64,000 nucleotides of DNA from an uncultured delta proteobacterium (GTDB taxonomy: Bacteria > Desulfobacterota > Desulfovibrionia > Desulfovibrionales > Desulfovibrionaceae). Below the pieces are notes generated by a model that was not told where the DNA came from, ran no database searches, and worked only from the letters and a program-made list of their open reading frames with translations. A program made the translations under genes and the position numbers. This document shows, piece by piece, positions 24,640-32,977 of the stretch; the stretch's first letter is position 1; each line of letters opens with the position of its first letter. The DNA lies in the NCBI GenBank assembly GCA_903835685.1, contig CAILNX010000034.1, forward strand, positions 1 to 64,000. The letters are read 5' to 3'.

Positions 24640-25995
24640 ATGCGAATCCACTCCCGTCTCCTGATCTTCCCGGCGCTCCTTTTGGTCTTAAGCCTCGCCC
24701 TGCCCAATACCGCCCAGGCCTCGCACACGGACGACGACGTGCGCATGACCCCGGTGGTCCGGGCCGTGCAGGCTTCGGCCGCGGCCGTGGTGAACATCTC
24801 CTCGGCCCGCATGGTGGAGCGCCGCACGGGCTTTGAGGGCAATCCCCTGGGCTCGTTTCTGAACGACCTCTACGGCCTGGACCAGAAACGCCAGTTCAGG
24901 GCCGAGAACCTGGGTTCCGGGGTGATCATCGACGGGGCCAAGGGACTGGTGCTGACCAACGCCCACGTCATAGCCGGGTCCAGCGACATCACCGTGCGCC
25001 TTCAGGACGGCCGGGAGATCAAGGCCGAACTGGTGGGCTCGGATTCGGATTTCGACCTGGCCGTGCTCAAGGTGGAGACCGCCCAGCCCCTGCCCCAAAT
25101 ACGCATGGCCGACTCCTCGGACATCCTCATCGGCGAGACGGTCATCGCCATCGGCAACCCCTTTGGCTTCAGCCACACCGTGACCACGGGTGTAGTCTCG
25201 GCCTTGAACCGCTCCATCAAGACCCCGGACGGGGTGTTCACGGACTTCATCCAGACCGATGCGGCCATCAATCCGGGCAACAGCGGCGGCCCGCTTTTGA
25301 ACTTGAAAGGCGAACTCATCGGGGTGAACACGGCCATCAAAAGCGACGCCCAGGGCATCGGGTTCGCCATTCCCATCAACAAGGCCAAGCGGGTGATGAA
25401 CGAACTCTTGAGCACCGGCCAGGTCTCGCCCGTGTGGCTGGGGATCTTCGGCCAGAGCGTGGACCAGCGGGTGGCTGCCTATTACGGCCTGGCCCAGCCC
25501 CAGGGCCTGCTGGTCACCGAGGTCTCGCCCGGTTCCCCGGCCGCAAAGGCCGGGATCAAGCCCGGGGACCTGATCCAGGAACTGGGTGGGGTCAAGGTGG
25601 CGGACAAGAACCACTATCTGGACATCCTCAAGAACCACACCCGGGGCGAGGCCCTGTCCGTGAAGCTCAAGCGCGGGAGCCAGACCCTGACCATCGAGGC
25701 CGAACCAGCCCCCCTGACCGAGGACATCGTCCTGGCCCTGACCCGGGAGCGATGGGGGCTCATCCCCTCCCAGGCCCGCCAGACCCAGGGTGTGCTCCTG
25801 GAAGCGGTGCGGCCCGGCAGCCCGGCCCAGCGCCTGGAACTGGCCCCGGGCGACCTGGTGGTCCAGATCGGCAACATCCGGGTCAAGGGCATGGCCGAGT
25901 TTTTGTCCGCGGCCATGGCCTACCGGCTCCAGAACAACATCCTTTTGGGCGTGGTGCGGGGCGGGCGGCTCTATTACGCCCGGCTGGTCCTGTAG
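24640..25995 (+). CDS. Periplasmic HtrA/DegP-type serine protease
   Basis: ATG at 24640 follows GGAGCAAACCCC. The 451-aa product has a signal peptide (RLLIFPALLLVLSLALPNTAQA, cleavage near residue 27), a trypsin-like domain with His in LTNAHVIAG, Asp in SDFDLAVLK and Ser in NPGNSGGPLLN, and two PDZ domains (about 265-345 and 375-450). It would degrade or refold damaged envelope proteins. No sensor gene is beside it. The second PDZ is well preserved, as in DegP rather than the single-PDZ DegS. Confidence 0.9.
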   Translation: MRIHSRLLIFPALLLVLSLALPNTAQASHTDDDVRMTPVVRAVQASAAAVVNISSARMVERRTGFEGNPLGSFLNDLYGLDQKRQFRAENLGSGVIIDGAKGLVLTNAHVIAGSSDITVRLQDGREIKAELVGSDSDFDLAVLKVETAQPLPQIRMADSSDILIGETVIAIGNPFGFSHTVTTGVVSALNRSIKTPDGVFTDFIQTDAAINPGNSGGPLLNLKGELIGVNTAIKSDAQGIGFAIPINKAKRVMNELLSTGQVSPVWLGIFGQSVDQRVAAYYGLAQPQGLLVTEVSPGSPAAKAGIKPGDLIQELGGVKVADKNHYLDILKNHTRGEALSVKLKRGSQTLTIEAEPAPLTEDIVLALTRERWGLIPSQARQTQGVLLEAVRPGSPAQRLELAPGDLVVQIGNIRVKGMAEFLSAAMAYRLQNNILLGVVRGGRLYYARLVL

Positions 25996-26081
25996 GCCCA
26001 GAGGCCGGACAGCCACGGCCCCGGGCCATGAACCGTCCGTCGGGTTCCTGGAACATTTCACCGAAATGTCGCGCGCGCGCC

Positions 26082-26110
26082 TTGCCAGAACCCTTCGATA
26101 TGTATATATG
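26082..26110 (+). promoter_or_regulatory. Sigma70-like promoter upstream of the glycogen-binding gene
   Basis: TTGCCA (26082-26087) and TATATG (26105-26110) are separated by exactly 17 bases, in a stretch more AT-rich than the flanks. The leader to the ATG at 26179 would be about 60 bases. The 183-base gap otherwise holds no gene. Confidence 0.5.
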
Positions 26111-26178
26111 ATGGTGGTTCATACTTGAGCAACTGCCCGGCTTCATAACGATTTCACGCTCATGCAAGGGGGGAGAAC

Positions 26179-26487
26179 ATGGCCCTGAAAAAAGACTACC
26201 TGAAGAAGAAAGAGATGTGCAAAGTGCGGTTTTCCCTGCCCAAGGAGGCTGTCCCGCAGGTGAAAAAGGTCTCCCTGGTGGGCGAATTCAACGACTGGAG
26301 CACCACGGACACGCCCATGAAAAAGCAGAAGGATGGGTCCTTTGCCGTGAGCCTGGACCTAAAAATCGGCAACGAGTACCAGTTCCGCTATCTGCTGGAC
26401 GAAGAGACCTGGGAGAACGACTGGGCCGCCGACCGCTACCAGCTCGACGCGAGCACCGGGGCGGACAATTCCGTGGTCATCGTCTAG
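26179..26487 (+). CDS. Small CBM48/isoamylase-N-like (glycogen-binding) protein
   Basis: ATG follows GGGGGAGAAC. The 102-aa product matches the early-set fold of CBM48: VKKVSLVGEFNDWSTTDTPMKKQKDGSFAVSLDLKIGNEYQFRYLLDEETWENDWAADRY. Aromatic residues of the glycogen-binding face (W and Y) are present and there is no catalytic domain. Stand-alone proteins of this type have been suggested to bind glycogen or act as regulators; no glycogen gene is beside it. Confidence 0.8.
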   Translation: MALKKDYLKKKEMCKVRFSLPKEAVPQVKKVSLVGEFNDWSTTDTPMKKQKDGSFAVSLDLKIGNEYQFRYLLDEETWENDWAADRYQLDASTGADNSVVIV

Positions 26488-26555
26488 GAGCGACCGAAGG
26501 ACGCACACATCGGTTTCGCGCTGCCGCAGGCCAGCAGCGTGACGTTTTTCGACCC

Positions 26556-26587
26556 AAAAAAGGGAGCCATCCGGCTCCCTTTTTTTT
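26556..26587. terminator. Bidirectional terminator
   Basis: A 7-bp stem (GGGAGCC/GGCTCCC) is flanked by A6 on the left and T8 on the right, so it can end both the plus-strand glycogen-binding gene and the minus-strand transporter. Confidence 0.9.
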
Positions 26588-26611
26588 GTCTTGTTCCGGC
26601 CGAGGAACGCC

Positions 26612-27814
26612 TCAGGCCGTCCTGAGGGCCAACTTCTCCTGCACCAGGCTCAACGAGGCAGCCACGATGAGCATGCCTGCCGAGATCAGGTAGGCCATGG
26701 TGTAGGCGCCCGTGGCGTCGGCAATGAGCCCGGCCAGGATGGGGCCGAACACCCCGCCCACGCCCCAGGCCGTGAACAGGATGCCGTAGTTCAGGCCGAA
26801 ATTCTTGGTGCCCCACTGGTCCGCGGTCTTGGACGGGAAGAGCGACAGGCAGGACCCGTAGCAGAAGCCCACGGCCGCAGCCCCCACGAAGAATCCCGCG
26901 CCCGAGGACAGCTGGGAGAAAAGCCCCATGGTCACGGCCTGGACCAGGCAGACCAGGGCGATGGTCCGGGTGCGGCCGATGCGGTCCGAGACCATCCCGG
27001 CCACGATGCGGCCCGAGGCGTTGAAAATGGCCAGCAGGGCCACGAACTGGTACCCCACGGTAAGGGCGTTCCCGGACTGGGTGGCCACGATCTTGGCCAG
27101 GTGCCCGATGATCATGAGTCCGGCCGTGGCCGCGCACACGTACTGGGTATAGAGCAGATAGAACATGGGCGTGCGCACCATGTCCCGCCAGCCCTGGGCC
27201 ACGGCCACCGGGGCTCCGGCCACAACCGGCGCGGCCGGGGGATTGACGATGAACTGGCACAACAGCCCGGTGACCACGGCAAAGGCCACCCCCAGGATGC
27301 GGAAGGCCCCGGAGAGCCCGTGGGCGTCGAGCAGGTAACGGCTCAAAGGCGCGATGTACACCGGGGCCAGGCCGAACCCGCTGACCACGATGCCGGTGAT
27401 GAGCCCCTTGCGCTCGGGCGGAAACCATTTCACCGCCGCCGGGGTGGCTGCCGAGTAGCCCAGGCCGAACCCGGACCCGGCCAGGACCCCGAAGCCGATC
27501 AGGGCCGGAAGCATGTTCTGCGGAGTGGTGAAGCTGGCCACGAACAGACCCAGGCCGGTGAGCAGGGCCCCGGCCGTGGCCACCAGGCGCGGCCCCAGGC
27601 GGTCCTGGAGGCGGCCGGCCGGGATCATCACCAGGGCAAAGACCCCAATGGCCAGGGTGTAGGGCAGGGCCGACTGGGTCTTGGTCCAGCCCATGCCCCC
27701 GCTCTCCACGCTCTCGGTGAACTGCTTGCCGAACACACTCCAGGCGTAGAGCACACCCAGGGCCAGGTTCAGGCCCGTTCCGGAAAAAACCACCAGCCAG
27801 CCTTTGTTCTTCAT
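26612..27814 (-). CDS. MFS transporter of the oxalate/formate antiporter (OFA) family
   Basis: ATG at 27814 with AAGGAGCGGGAG upstream gives a 400-aa protein with about 12 hydrophobic helices. The start (KNKGWLVVFSGTGLNLALGVLYAWSVFGKQF) and YSAATPAAVKWFPPERKGLITGIVVSGFGLAPVYIAP are characteristic of OFA-type monocarboxylate antiporters. Substrates in related proteins include oxalate, formate, lactate and pyruvate; neighbouring acetate genes make a small monocarboxylate most likely. It is monocistronic, since terminators lie on both sides. Confidence 0.85.
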   Translation of the reverse strand: MKNKGWLVVFSGTGLNLALGVLYAWSVFGKQFTESVESGGMGWTKTQSALPYTLAIGVFALVMIPAGRLQDRLGPRLVATAGALLTGLGLFVASFTTPQNMLPALIGFGVLAGSGFGLGYSAATPAAVKWFPPERKGLITGIVVSGFGLAPVYIAPLSRYLLDAHGLSGAFRILGVAFAVVTGLLCQFIVNPPAAPVVAGAPVAVAQGWRDMVRTPMFYLLYTQYVCAATAGLMIIGHLAKIVATQSGNALTVGYQFVALLAIFNASGRIVAGMVSDRIGRTRTIALVCLVQAVTMGLFSQLSSGAGFFVGAAAVGFCYGSCLSLFPSKTADQWGTKNFGLNYGILFTAWGVGGVFGPILAGLIADATGAYTMAYLISAGMLIVAASLSLVQEKLALRTA

Positions 27815-27876
27815 CTCCCGCTCCTTGTGCCCCGTTCGGGAACACGCTCTGGCCGCAAGCACCCAACAATACGAAA

Positions 27877-27904
27877 GAAAAAAAGGGCTCCGTTGCCGGA
27901 GCCC
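27877..27904 (-). terminator. Terminator of acs
   Basis: On the minus strand an 8-bp stem (GGGCTCCG/CGGAGCCC, 4-base loop) is followed by TTTTTTTCTTT, 18 bases after the acs stop. Confidence 0.88.
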
Positions 27905-27921
27905 CTGTCTGTCGCCGACTC

Positions 27922-29907
27922 CTACTTGCCGGTCAATTCCTTGTTGCCGTCGATGAGGCTGGTGACCACCGTGGGGTCGGCCAGGGTGGAGGTGTCGCCC
28001 AGGTTGGAGGTGTCACCCTCCACGATCTTGCGCAGGATGCGGCGCATGATCTTTCCGCTGCGGGTCTTGGGCAGGCCCGGGGTGAGCTGGATGGCTTCGG
28101 GCGTGGCGATGGGTCCGATCTCCTTGCGCACGTGGGCCTTGAGCTCCTTGATGATCTCGTCGCTCTCACGGATTCCGGACTTCAGGGTCACGTAGGCGTA
28201 GATGGCCTGGCCCTTGATCTCGTGCGGCATGCCCACCACCGCGGCCTCGGCCACGCTGGGGTGGGAGACCAGGGCCGACTCGATCTCGGCCGTGCCCATG
28301 CGGTGGCCGGACACGTTGATCACGTCGTCCACCCGGCCCATGATCCAGAAATAGCCGTCCTCGTCCTGGCGCGCGCCGTCGCCGCTCTCATAGACTCCGG
28401 GGAAGCCCTGGAAATACTGAGACTTGAAGCGCTCGGGTGCGCCCCAGACCCCGCGCAGCATGCCCGGCCAGGGCTTGCGGATGACCAGGAACCCGCCCTG
28501 GTTGGCCGGAACCTCCACCCCGTTCTGGTCCACGATGGCCGCGTCGATGCCCGGCAGGGGCAGGGAGGCCGACCCGGGCTTGGTGGGCGTGGCGTAAGGC
28601 AGGGAGGCGATGATGTGCCCGCCGGTCTCGGTCTGCCACCAGGTGTCGGTAATGGGCAGTTTCCCCTTGCCGATGTTGGTGTGGTACCACATCCAGGCCT
28701 CGGGATTGATGGGCTCGCCCACGGTCCCCAGGATGCGCAGGGAGGAAAGGTCGTGCTTCTGGGTCCACTTCTCGCCCTCGCGCATGAGGGCGCGGACCAC
28801 CGTGGGCGCGGTGTAGAAGATATTGACCCGGAATTTCTCGCAGATCTGCCAGAAGCGGTCCGGACCCGGGTAGGTGGGCACGCCCTCGAACATGAGGGAG
28901 GTGGCGCCCAGGGCCAGGGGGCCGTAGACGATGTAGGAATGGCCCGTGACCCAGCCGATGTCCGCGGTACACCAGTGCACGTCGTCGTCTTTCAAGTCGA
29001 AGACCCACTGGCAGGTGTGGGCCACGTAGGTCAGGTACCCGCCCGTGGTGTGGTACACGCCCTTGGGCTTGCCCGTACTGCCGCTGGTGTACAGGATGAA
29101 CAGGGGGTCCTCGGAATCCATGCTCTCGCAGGGGCAGAAGCTTTCGATGTCCTCGGCGTTCACCTCGTCCTGCCACCAGGAGTCGCGGCCCTCGACCATG
29201 GCCACTTCGTTGCCCGCGCTTTTGGCCACGATGACCCGCTCAACCGTGGGGCACTCCTTGAGGGCCTCGTCGGACGCGGGCTTCAAGGGAATGGTCTTGC
29301 CCGCGCGGTTGACCCCGTTGCCGCAGATGAGCACCTTGGCCTGGCAGTCGTTCAAACGGTCGCGCAGGCTGTGGGAGCTGAATCCCGCGAACACGATGCT
29401 GTGCGGAGCGCCCAGGCGGGCGCAGGCCAGCATGGCGATGGCCAGTTCCGGGACCATGGGCAGGTAGATGCCCACCCGGTCGCCTTTGCGCACGCCCATT
29501 TTTTTCAAGACGTTGGCGAAGCGGCAGACCTCGCGCAAGAGCATCTCGTAGGTGTAGACCTTGACCGCATCGTCCTTCTCGCCCTGCCAGATGATGGCCG
29601 CCTTGTTGCGCCGCCCGTTTTTCACGTGGCGGTCCAGGCAGTTGTAGGTCAGATTCAGTTTCCCGCCCAGGAACCAGCCCACGCGGGGAACATTGAAATC
29701 ATAGTCCAGGACCGTGTCCCACTTCTTTTCCCAGGTCAGCAGCTCCTCGGCCCGCTCGGCCCAGAACCCTTCCATGTCCTCGATGGAGCGCTTGTATATC
29801 TGCCGGTATTGCTCCAGGCTTTTGACGCAGGCCGTGTCCAGCGTCGGGGGCGCGAACAGCCGTTTCTCGTGCATCAAATTCTCGATGTTCTTCTCCGTGC
29901 CGCTCAT
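27922..29907 (-). CDS. acs: Acetyl-CoA synthetase (AMP-forming)
   Basis: ATG at 29907 gives a 661-aa product, the normal Acs length. The adenylation motif YTSGSTGKPKG, TDTWWQTETGG and the C-terminal RSGKIMRRILRK with the acetylatable Lys are all present. It converts acetate, ATP and CoA to acetyl-CoA. A conserved-looking GTATGGTC motif lies about 98 bases upstream (30006-30013) and also upstream of the acetate symporter operon. The 242-base leader region otherwise has no gene. Confidence 0.95.
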   Translation of the reverse strand: MSGTEKNIENLMHEKRLFAPPTLDTACVKSLEQYRQIYKRSIEDMEGFWAERAEELLTWEKKWDTVLDYDFNVPRVGWFLGGKLNLTYNCLDRHVKNGRRNKAAIIWQGEKDDAVKVYTYEMLLREVCRFANVLKKMGVRKGDRVGIYLPMVPELAIAMLACARLGAPHSIVFAGFSSHSLRDRLNDCQAKVLICGNGVNRAGKTIPLKPASDEALKECPTVERVIVAKSAGNEVAMVEGRDSWWQDEVNAEDIESFCPCESMDSEDPLFILYTSGSTGKPKGVYHTTGGYLTYVAHTCQWVFDLKDDDVHWCTADIGWVTGHSYIVYGPLALGATSLMFEGVPTYPGPDRFWQICEKFRVNIFYTAPTVVRALMREGEKWTQKHDLSSLRILGTVGEPINPEAWMWYHTNIGKGKLPITDTWWQTETGGHIIASLPYATPTKPGSASLPLPGIDAAIVDQNGVEVPANQGGFLVIRKPWPGMLRGVWGAPERFKSQYFQGFPGVYESGDGARQDEDGYFWIMGRVDDVINVSGHRMGTAEIESALVSHPSVAEAAVVGMPHEIKGQAIYAYVTLKSGIRESDEIIKELKAHVRKEIGPIATPEAIQLTPGLPKTRSGKIMRRILRKIVEGDTSNLGDTSTLADPTVVTSLIDGNKELTGK

Positions 29908-30005
29908 GTTGGACTCCCTTGGTTGGGTTTGATGGTGGATGACGCCACAGGGTTTCTTGGTCCTGAAGGGACGGTCAGGCCGGATGAGCCCCTGGCGCGA
30001 GAGCC

Positions 30006-30013
30006 GACCATAC
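30006..30013 (-). promoter_or_regulatory. Candidate shared regulatory motif upstream of acs
   Basis: On the minus strand the segment reads GGGGTATGGTCGG, and the symporter operon has GGAGTATGGTCAG at a similar distance from its start codon (98 versus 105 bases). It may be a promoter element or an operator; the sequence alone does not say which. Confidence 0.35.
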
Positions 30014-30149
30014 CCCAGCCTGGAATTCGGATTCCAGTCCTTTCCGGTGAATGGCAGGATGTGGCGGTAAAAGGGGGACCGGCCGGGCGGCCGGAATTTC
30101 CCCCGTCGAACGGGCGAAATGCGGGGGTGAACGGTCGAAGATAAACGGG

Positions 30150-30878
30150 CTAGCCCAGCCCCACCCGGGGCCGCTGGGCGTTCCACAGGTCTTTTAAGGT
30201 CACGATGCGGCCGCCGCGCATCTTCTTGACCAGGAAGAGGAAGAGGTAGGCGGTCTGCAGGGCGTCGGCCAGGGCGTCGTGCCGGGGGAAGTCCGGCAGG
30301 CCGTGGCGCAGCGAGAGGCTGGAAAGGGAATAGGACAGGGTGTCCAGGTGTGCGCCCAAGTAGGCGTTGGGACGGCGCTCCTCGTAGGCCTGGGCCATGC
30401 GCAGGGTGTCGATGCAGGGGTTGGCCAGGCCTTGGCCGAAGAGCCGGCGGGCCTCGCGGTTCAAAAACCCCATGTCCAGATCGATGTAATGCCCCACCAG
30501 CACGGCCCCGCCGCACCAGTCGATGAACGCGGCCAGGACCTCGTCCAGGGCCGGGGCCGACTCCAGGCTCTCGGGGGTCAGCCGGTGGATGAGCGTGGAG
30601 CCCGTGGCCGCCATGTCCGTGGGCCGCACCAGGGAGGAGAAGCTCGCGGCCGGGCGGATGGTCAGGCCCTCGATGCGCACGGCCCCGATGGACAGGATCT
30701 CCCCGGTCTTTACGTCCATGTCCGAAAGCTCGGTGTCCAGGACCACGAAGGAGTGCCCGGCCAGGGGCAGGGCCTGGTTGAGGCCTGCGCAGGCTTCCTG
30801 GTTACGGGCCATGAGGGCGTGGACCTCGGCCGGTTTTCCGGCAAACAGGCGCGCCAGGCGCGAGATGAGGCCCGGCAT
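30150..30878 (-). CDS. DEDDh 3'-5' exonuclease (DnaQ-like)
   Basis: The 242-aa product has exonuclease motifs LDTELS (ExoI; D-x-E), GHYIDLDMGFLN (ExoII) and HDALADALQTAYL (ExoIII with the DEDDh His). An N-terminal stretch of about 40 residues precedes the fold. It resembles the epsilon-like exonucleases found next to DUF294 proteins and acs/actP in many proteobacteria. The substrate there is unknown, but association with nucleotidyltransferases suggests nucleotide or RNA turnover rather than replication proofreading. The gene lies four bases downstream of the first DUF294 gene. Confidence 0.85.
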   Translation of the reverse strand: MPGLISRLARLFAGKPAEVHALMARNQEACAGLNQALPLAGHSFVVLDTELSDMDVKTGEILSIGAVRIEGLTIRPAASFSSLVRPTDMAATGSTLIHRLTPESLESAPALDEVLAAFIDWCGGAVLVGHYIDLDMGFLNREARRLFGQGLANPCIDTLRMAQAYEERRPNAYLGAHLDTLSYSLSSLSLRHGLPDFPRHDALADALQTAYLFLFLVKKMRGGRIVTLKDLWNAQRPRVGLG

Positions 30879-30882
30879 GCCC

Positions 30883-32814
30883 CTACTCCCCGGCCCCGGG
30901 ACGCGGCCCCTCTTTCAGGACCATTTTCAGGAAATCCTGCATGCGCCGGACCAGGCCGAAGGAGTCTTTGAGCATGCGCCGCTCCAGGTCCGTGAGCGCG
31001 GCCGGGTCGATGAAATGGTCCGGGGCCTGCCCGGCCTCGGAGCGGGCCAGTTGCCGGGAGAGCCGGAGCTGGGTCAGGAAGGCGAAGGAGTCCCGGGCCT
31101 CCCGGGCCAGGTCCACGGGCAGGACCCCCATCTCGGCCAGCCGGGTCAGGCGTGGAAGCGTCCCGGTCTCGGGCACGGTATGCTTCAGGGCCAGGACCCG
31201 GGCGAAGTCCACGAACACCGCGATGCCCCGGCGCTTCAGGTCCAGGGCGTTCTGGTGCGCCCCGTCCTGCTCCACCAGGAAATTCCGGAAAAAGGACAGG
31301 GGCGCGTCAGCCTCCAGGCAAGGCTCGGCCAGGCGGGCCAGGAAGTCCCGGTCACGGGCCAGGGCCGTGACCCGCTCGCGCAGGGCCAGGGCCAGGGAGG
31401 CCTGGCCGTGCCCGGCTCTGAAATCGAAACAGGCCGCGTGCCGGGCCACTTCCTCGGGCCGGTGCTCGGCGGTCAGGGCGGCGAAACGCCCGGTCCAACC
31501 GGCAAGCGACAGGCGCAGGGCCGGGTTGTCCGCCATGAGGCCCCCGGGGCAGCGGGGCAGGCCGCAGCGGGCCAGGTGCTCCACGGCCTTTTTGGTCAGG
31601 GCCGTGAAAAAGATGTCCGCGGCCCGCAGGATGATCTCGTCCTCCCGGTCCTCGAAAATGAGGGCGTTGTCCTGGTCCGAGGCCAGGTTGCGCTCGCCCC
31701 GGCCCTCGCCGCCCAGGACCAGCCAGCAATAAGGGACAGGGGTCGGGCCGTAAGCCCGGTGCAGAAGCTCCAAGACCTTGCGCAGGATGGCGTCGGACAT
31801 GATGGTCAGGAGCCGGTTCAAGTCCCGGGACGTGGCCCCCTCGTCCAGCAGGGCGCGGACCACCAGCGGCAGTTTGCCGGACAGGGAGTACAGGGCGTCG
31901 AACTCCCGGGCGTCCAGGATGCGGCGGTACAGGGTCATGGGCGAGACGCCCTGCTCCAGGAGGATGTCGTGGGAGGAGATGACCCCGGACACCCGGCCCT
32001 GGTCGGTCACGGCCAGATGGTGGATGCCCCGGCTCATCATCCGGGCCAGGGCCTCGAAATTGCTCTCGCTGCCCTCGATGGATTCCACGGGCACGCTCAT
32101 CATGGTCTCCACCGGGGCGTCCACGCTCACGCCCAGGGCCACGGCCCGGCGCAAATCCCGATCCGTGACCACGCCCATGGCCGCTCCCGAGGCGTCCCGG
32201 ATGAGGATGGAGCCCACCCGCTCCTCCTCCATGATCCGGGCCGCCCGGCGCAGGGACACGCCCATGGGGGTGTCCACCACGCTACGGCGCACGGTCTGGC
32301 CCACGGGCCGGGCGTACAGGGCCCCGCCCCGGGACCCGGCCTCGCGCCGGAAACGCAGTTCCTCGAAGACCTTGGCCAGATAGTTCTCGGAAAAACCGCG
32401 CAGGAAGAATCCGGCCGCCTCGGGCCGGGCGGCCACCAGGGCCACAAAGGCCTCTCGCGCGATGGTGATGAAAAAGGTGTCCTCCACGGTCTCCACGCTG
32501 AACTCGGCCGGGGTGCCCTGGAACACGCTGGCCACGCCCACGAAGCCCTTCTCGCCCCGATAATCCAGGAGGGTGGTGGTCCCGTCCGGCTCGCGGAAAA
32601 ACACCCGCACCCCGCCCTTTTGCACCAGGTGCACGGCGTCCAGCACGGTCTTGCCCTGGTCCATGATCAGCTCGCCCTTGGGCCGGAAATCCACCCGGCA
32701 ATGGGCGGCCAGCCCGGCCAGGGTCTCGGGGTCCAGTTCGGAAAAGGGCAGGACGCCCTTCAAATAGGCCTGCACGAAATCCGGCTGCACGGAAGGGTCG
32801 TTCAAGCGGGCCAT
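30883..32814 (-). CDS. cNMP-binding/CBS/DUF294 nucleotidyltransferase-like regulator (first copy)
   Basis: ATG at 32814 with AAGGGGACCCC upstream is chosen; an in-frame start at 32919 would run through an AT-rich intergenic patch. The 643-aa product has a cyclic-nucleotide-binding domain (about 25-130), two CBS domains (about 160-280), the DUF294 nucleotidyltransferase core with GEGRGERNLASDQDNALIFED, and a DUF294 C-terminal domain. The glycine-rich and D-x-D residues appear intact. It is related to GlnD-type signalling enzymes and is usually found with acetate transport genes, probably as a sensor-regulator. Confidence 0.85.
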   Translation of the reverse strand: MARLNDPSVQPDFVQAYLKGVLPFSELDPETLAGLAAHCRVDFRPKGELIMDQGKTVLDAVHLVQKGGVRVFFREPDGTTTLLDYRGEKGFVGVASVFQGTPAEFSVETVEDTFFITIAREAFVALVAARPEAAGFFLRGFSENYLAKVFEELRFRREAGSRGGALYARPVGQTVRRSVVDTPMGVSLRRAARIMEEERVGSILIRDASGAAMGVVTDRDLRRAVALGVSVDAPVETMMSVPVESIEGSESNFEALARMMSRGIHHLAVTDQGRVSGVISSHDILLEQGVSPMTLYRRILDAREFDALYSLSGKLPLVVRALLDEGATSRDLNRLLTIMSDAILRKVLELLHRAYGPTPVPYCWLVLGGEGRGERNLASDQDNALIFEDREDEIILRAADIFFTALTKKAVEHLARCGLPRCPGGLMADNPALRLSLAGWTGRFAALTAEHRPEEVARHAACFDFRAGHGQASLALALRERVTALARDRDFLARLAEPCLEADAPLSFFRNFLVEQDGAHQNALDLKRRGIAVFVDFARVLALKHTVPETGTLPRLTRLAEMGVLPVDLAREARDSFAFLTQLRLSRQLARSEAGQAPDHFIDPAALTDLERRMLKDSFGLVRRMQDFLKMVLKEGPRPGAGE

Positions 32815-32852
32815 GGGGTCCCCTTGGGTCGCGAGCGCGAGGCCGTATGTGG

Positions 32853-32881
32853 CAAGAAAGAAGAAGAATTTATTTTCATTG
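32853..32881. repeat. AT-rich element near DUF294 start
   Basis: A 29-base purine/AT-rich patch starting CAAGAAAG lies upstream of the first DUF294 gene. It resembles the other dispersed copies but is less symmetric, ending ATTG. Confidence 0.3.
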
Positions 32882-32918
32882 GTGCGCCCCAGAGTTGACA
32901 AGGCCTTTTCCATACACA

Positions 32919-32950
32919 CAAGAATAAGAAATAATTATTCTTATCTCTTG
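32919..32950. repeat. AT-rich imperfect palindrome (CAAG...CTTG)
   Basis: The 32-base sequence starts CAAGAATAAGAA and ends ATTCTTATCTCTTG; its two arms are near inverted repeats. The last 15 bases (TATTCTTATCTCTTG) recur at the end of the copy at 39049-39102. Confidence 0.65.
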
Positions 32951-32977
32951 GTTGATCTTGTTTGGGGATCTCCACCC

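Noticed and set aside
28132-30144. Long open frame on the plus strand opposite acs
   Set aside because: It mirrors acs codon structure, is rich in Gly, Ala, Val, His and Gln as antisense frames of GC-rich genes are, and has no family resemblance.
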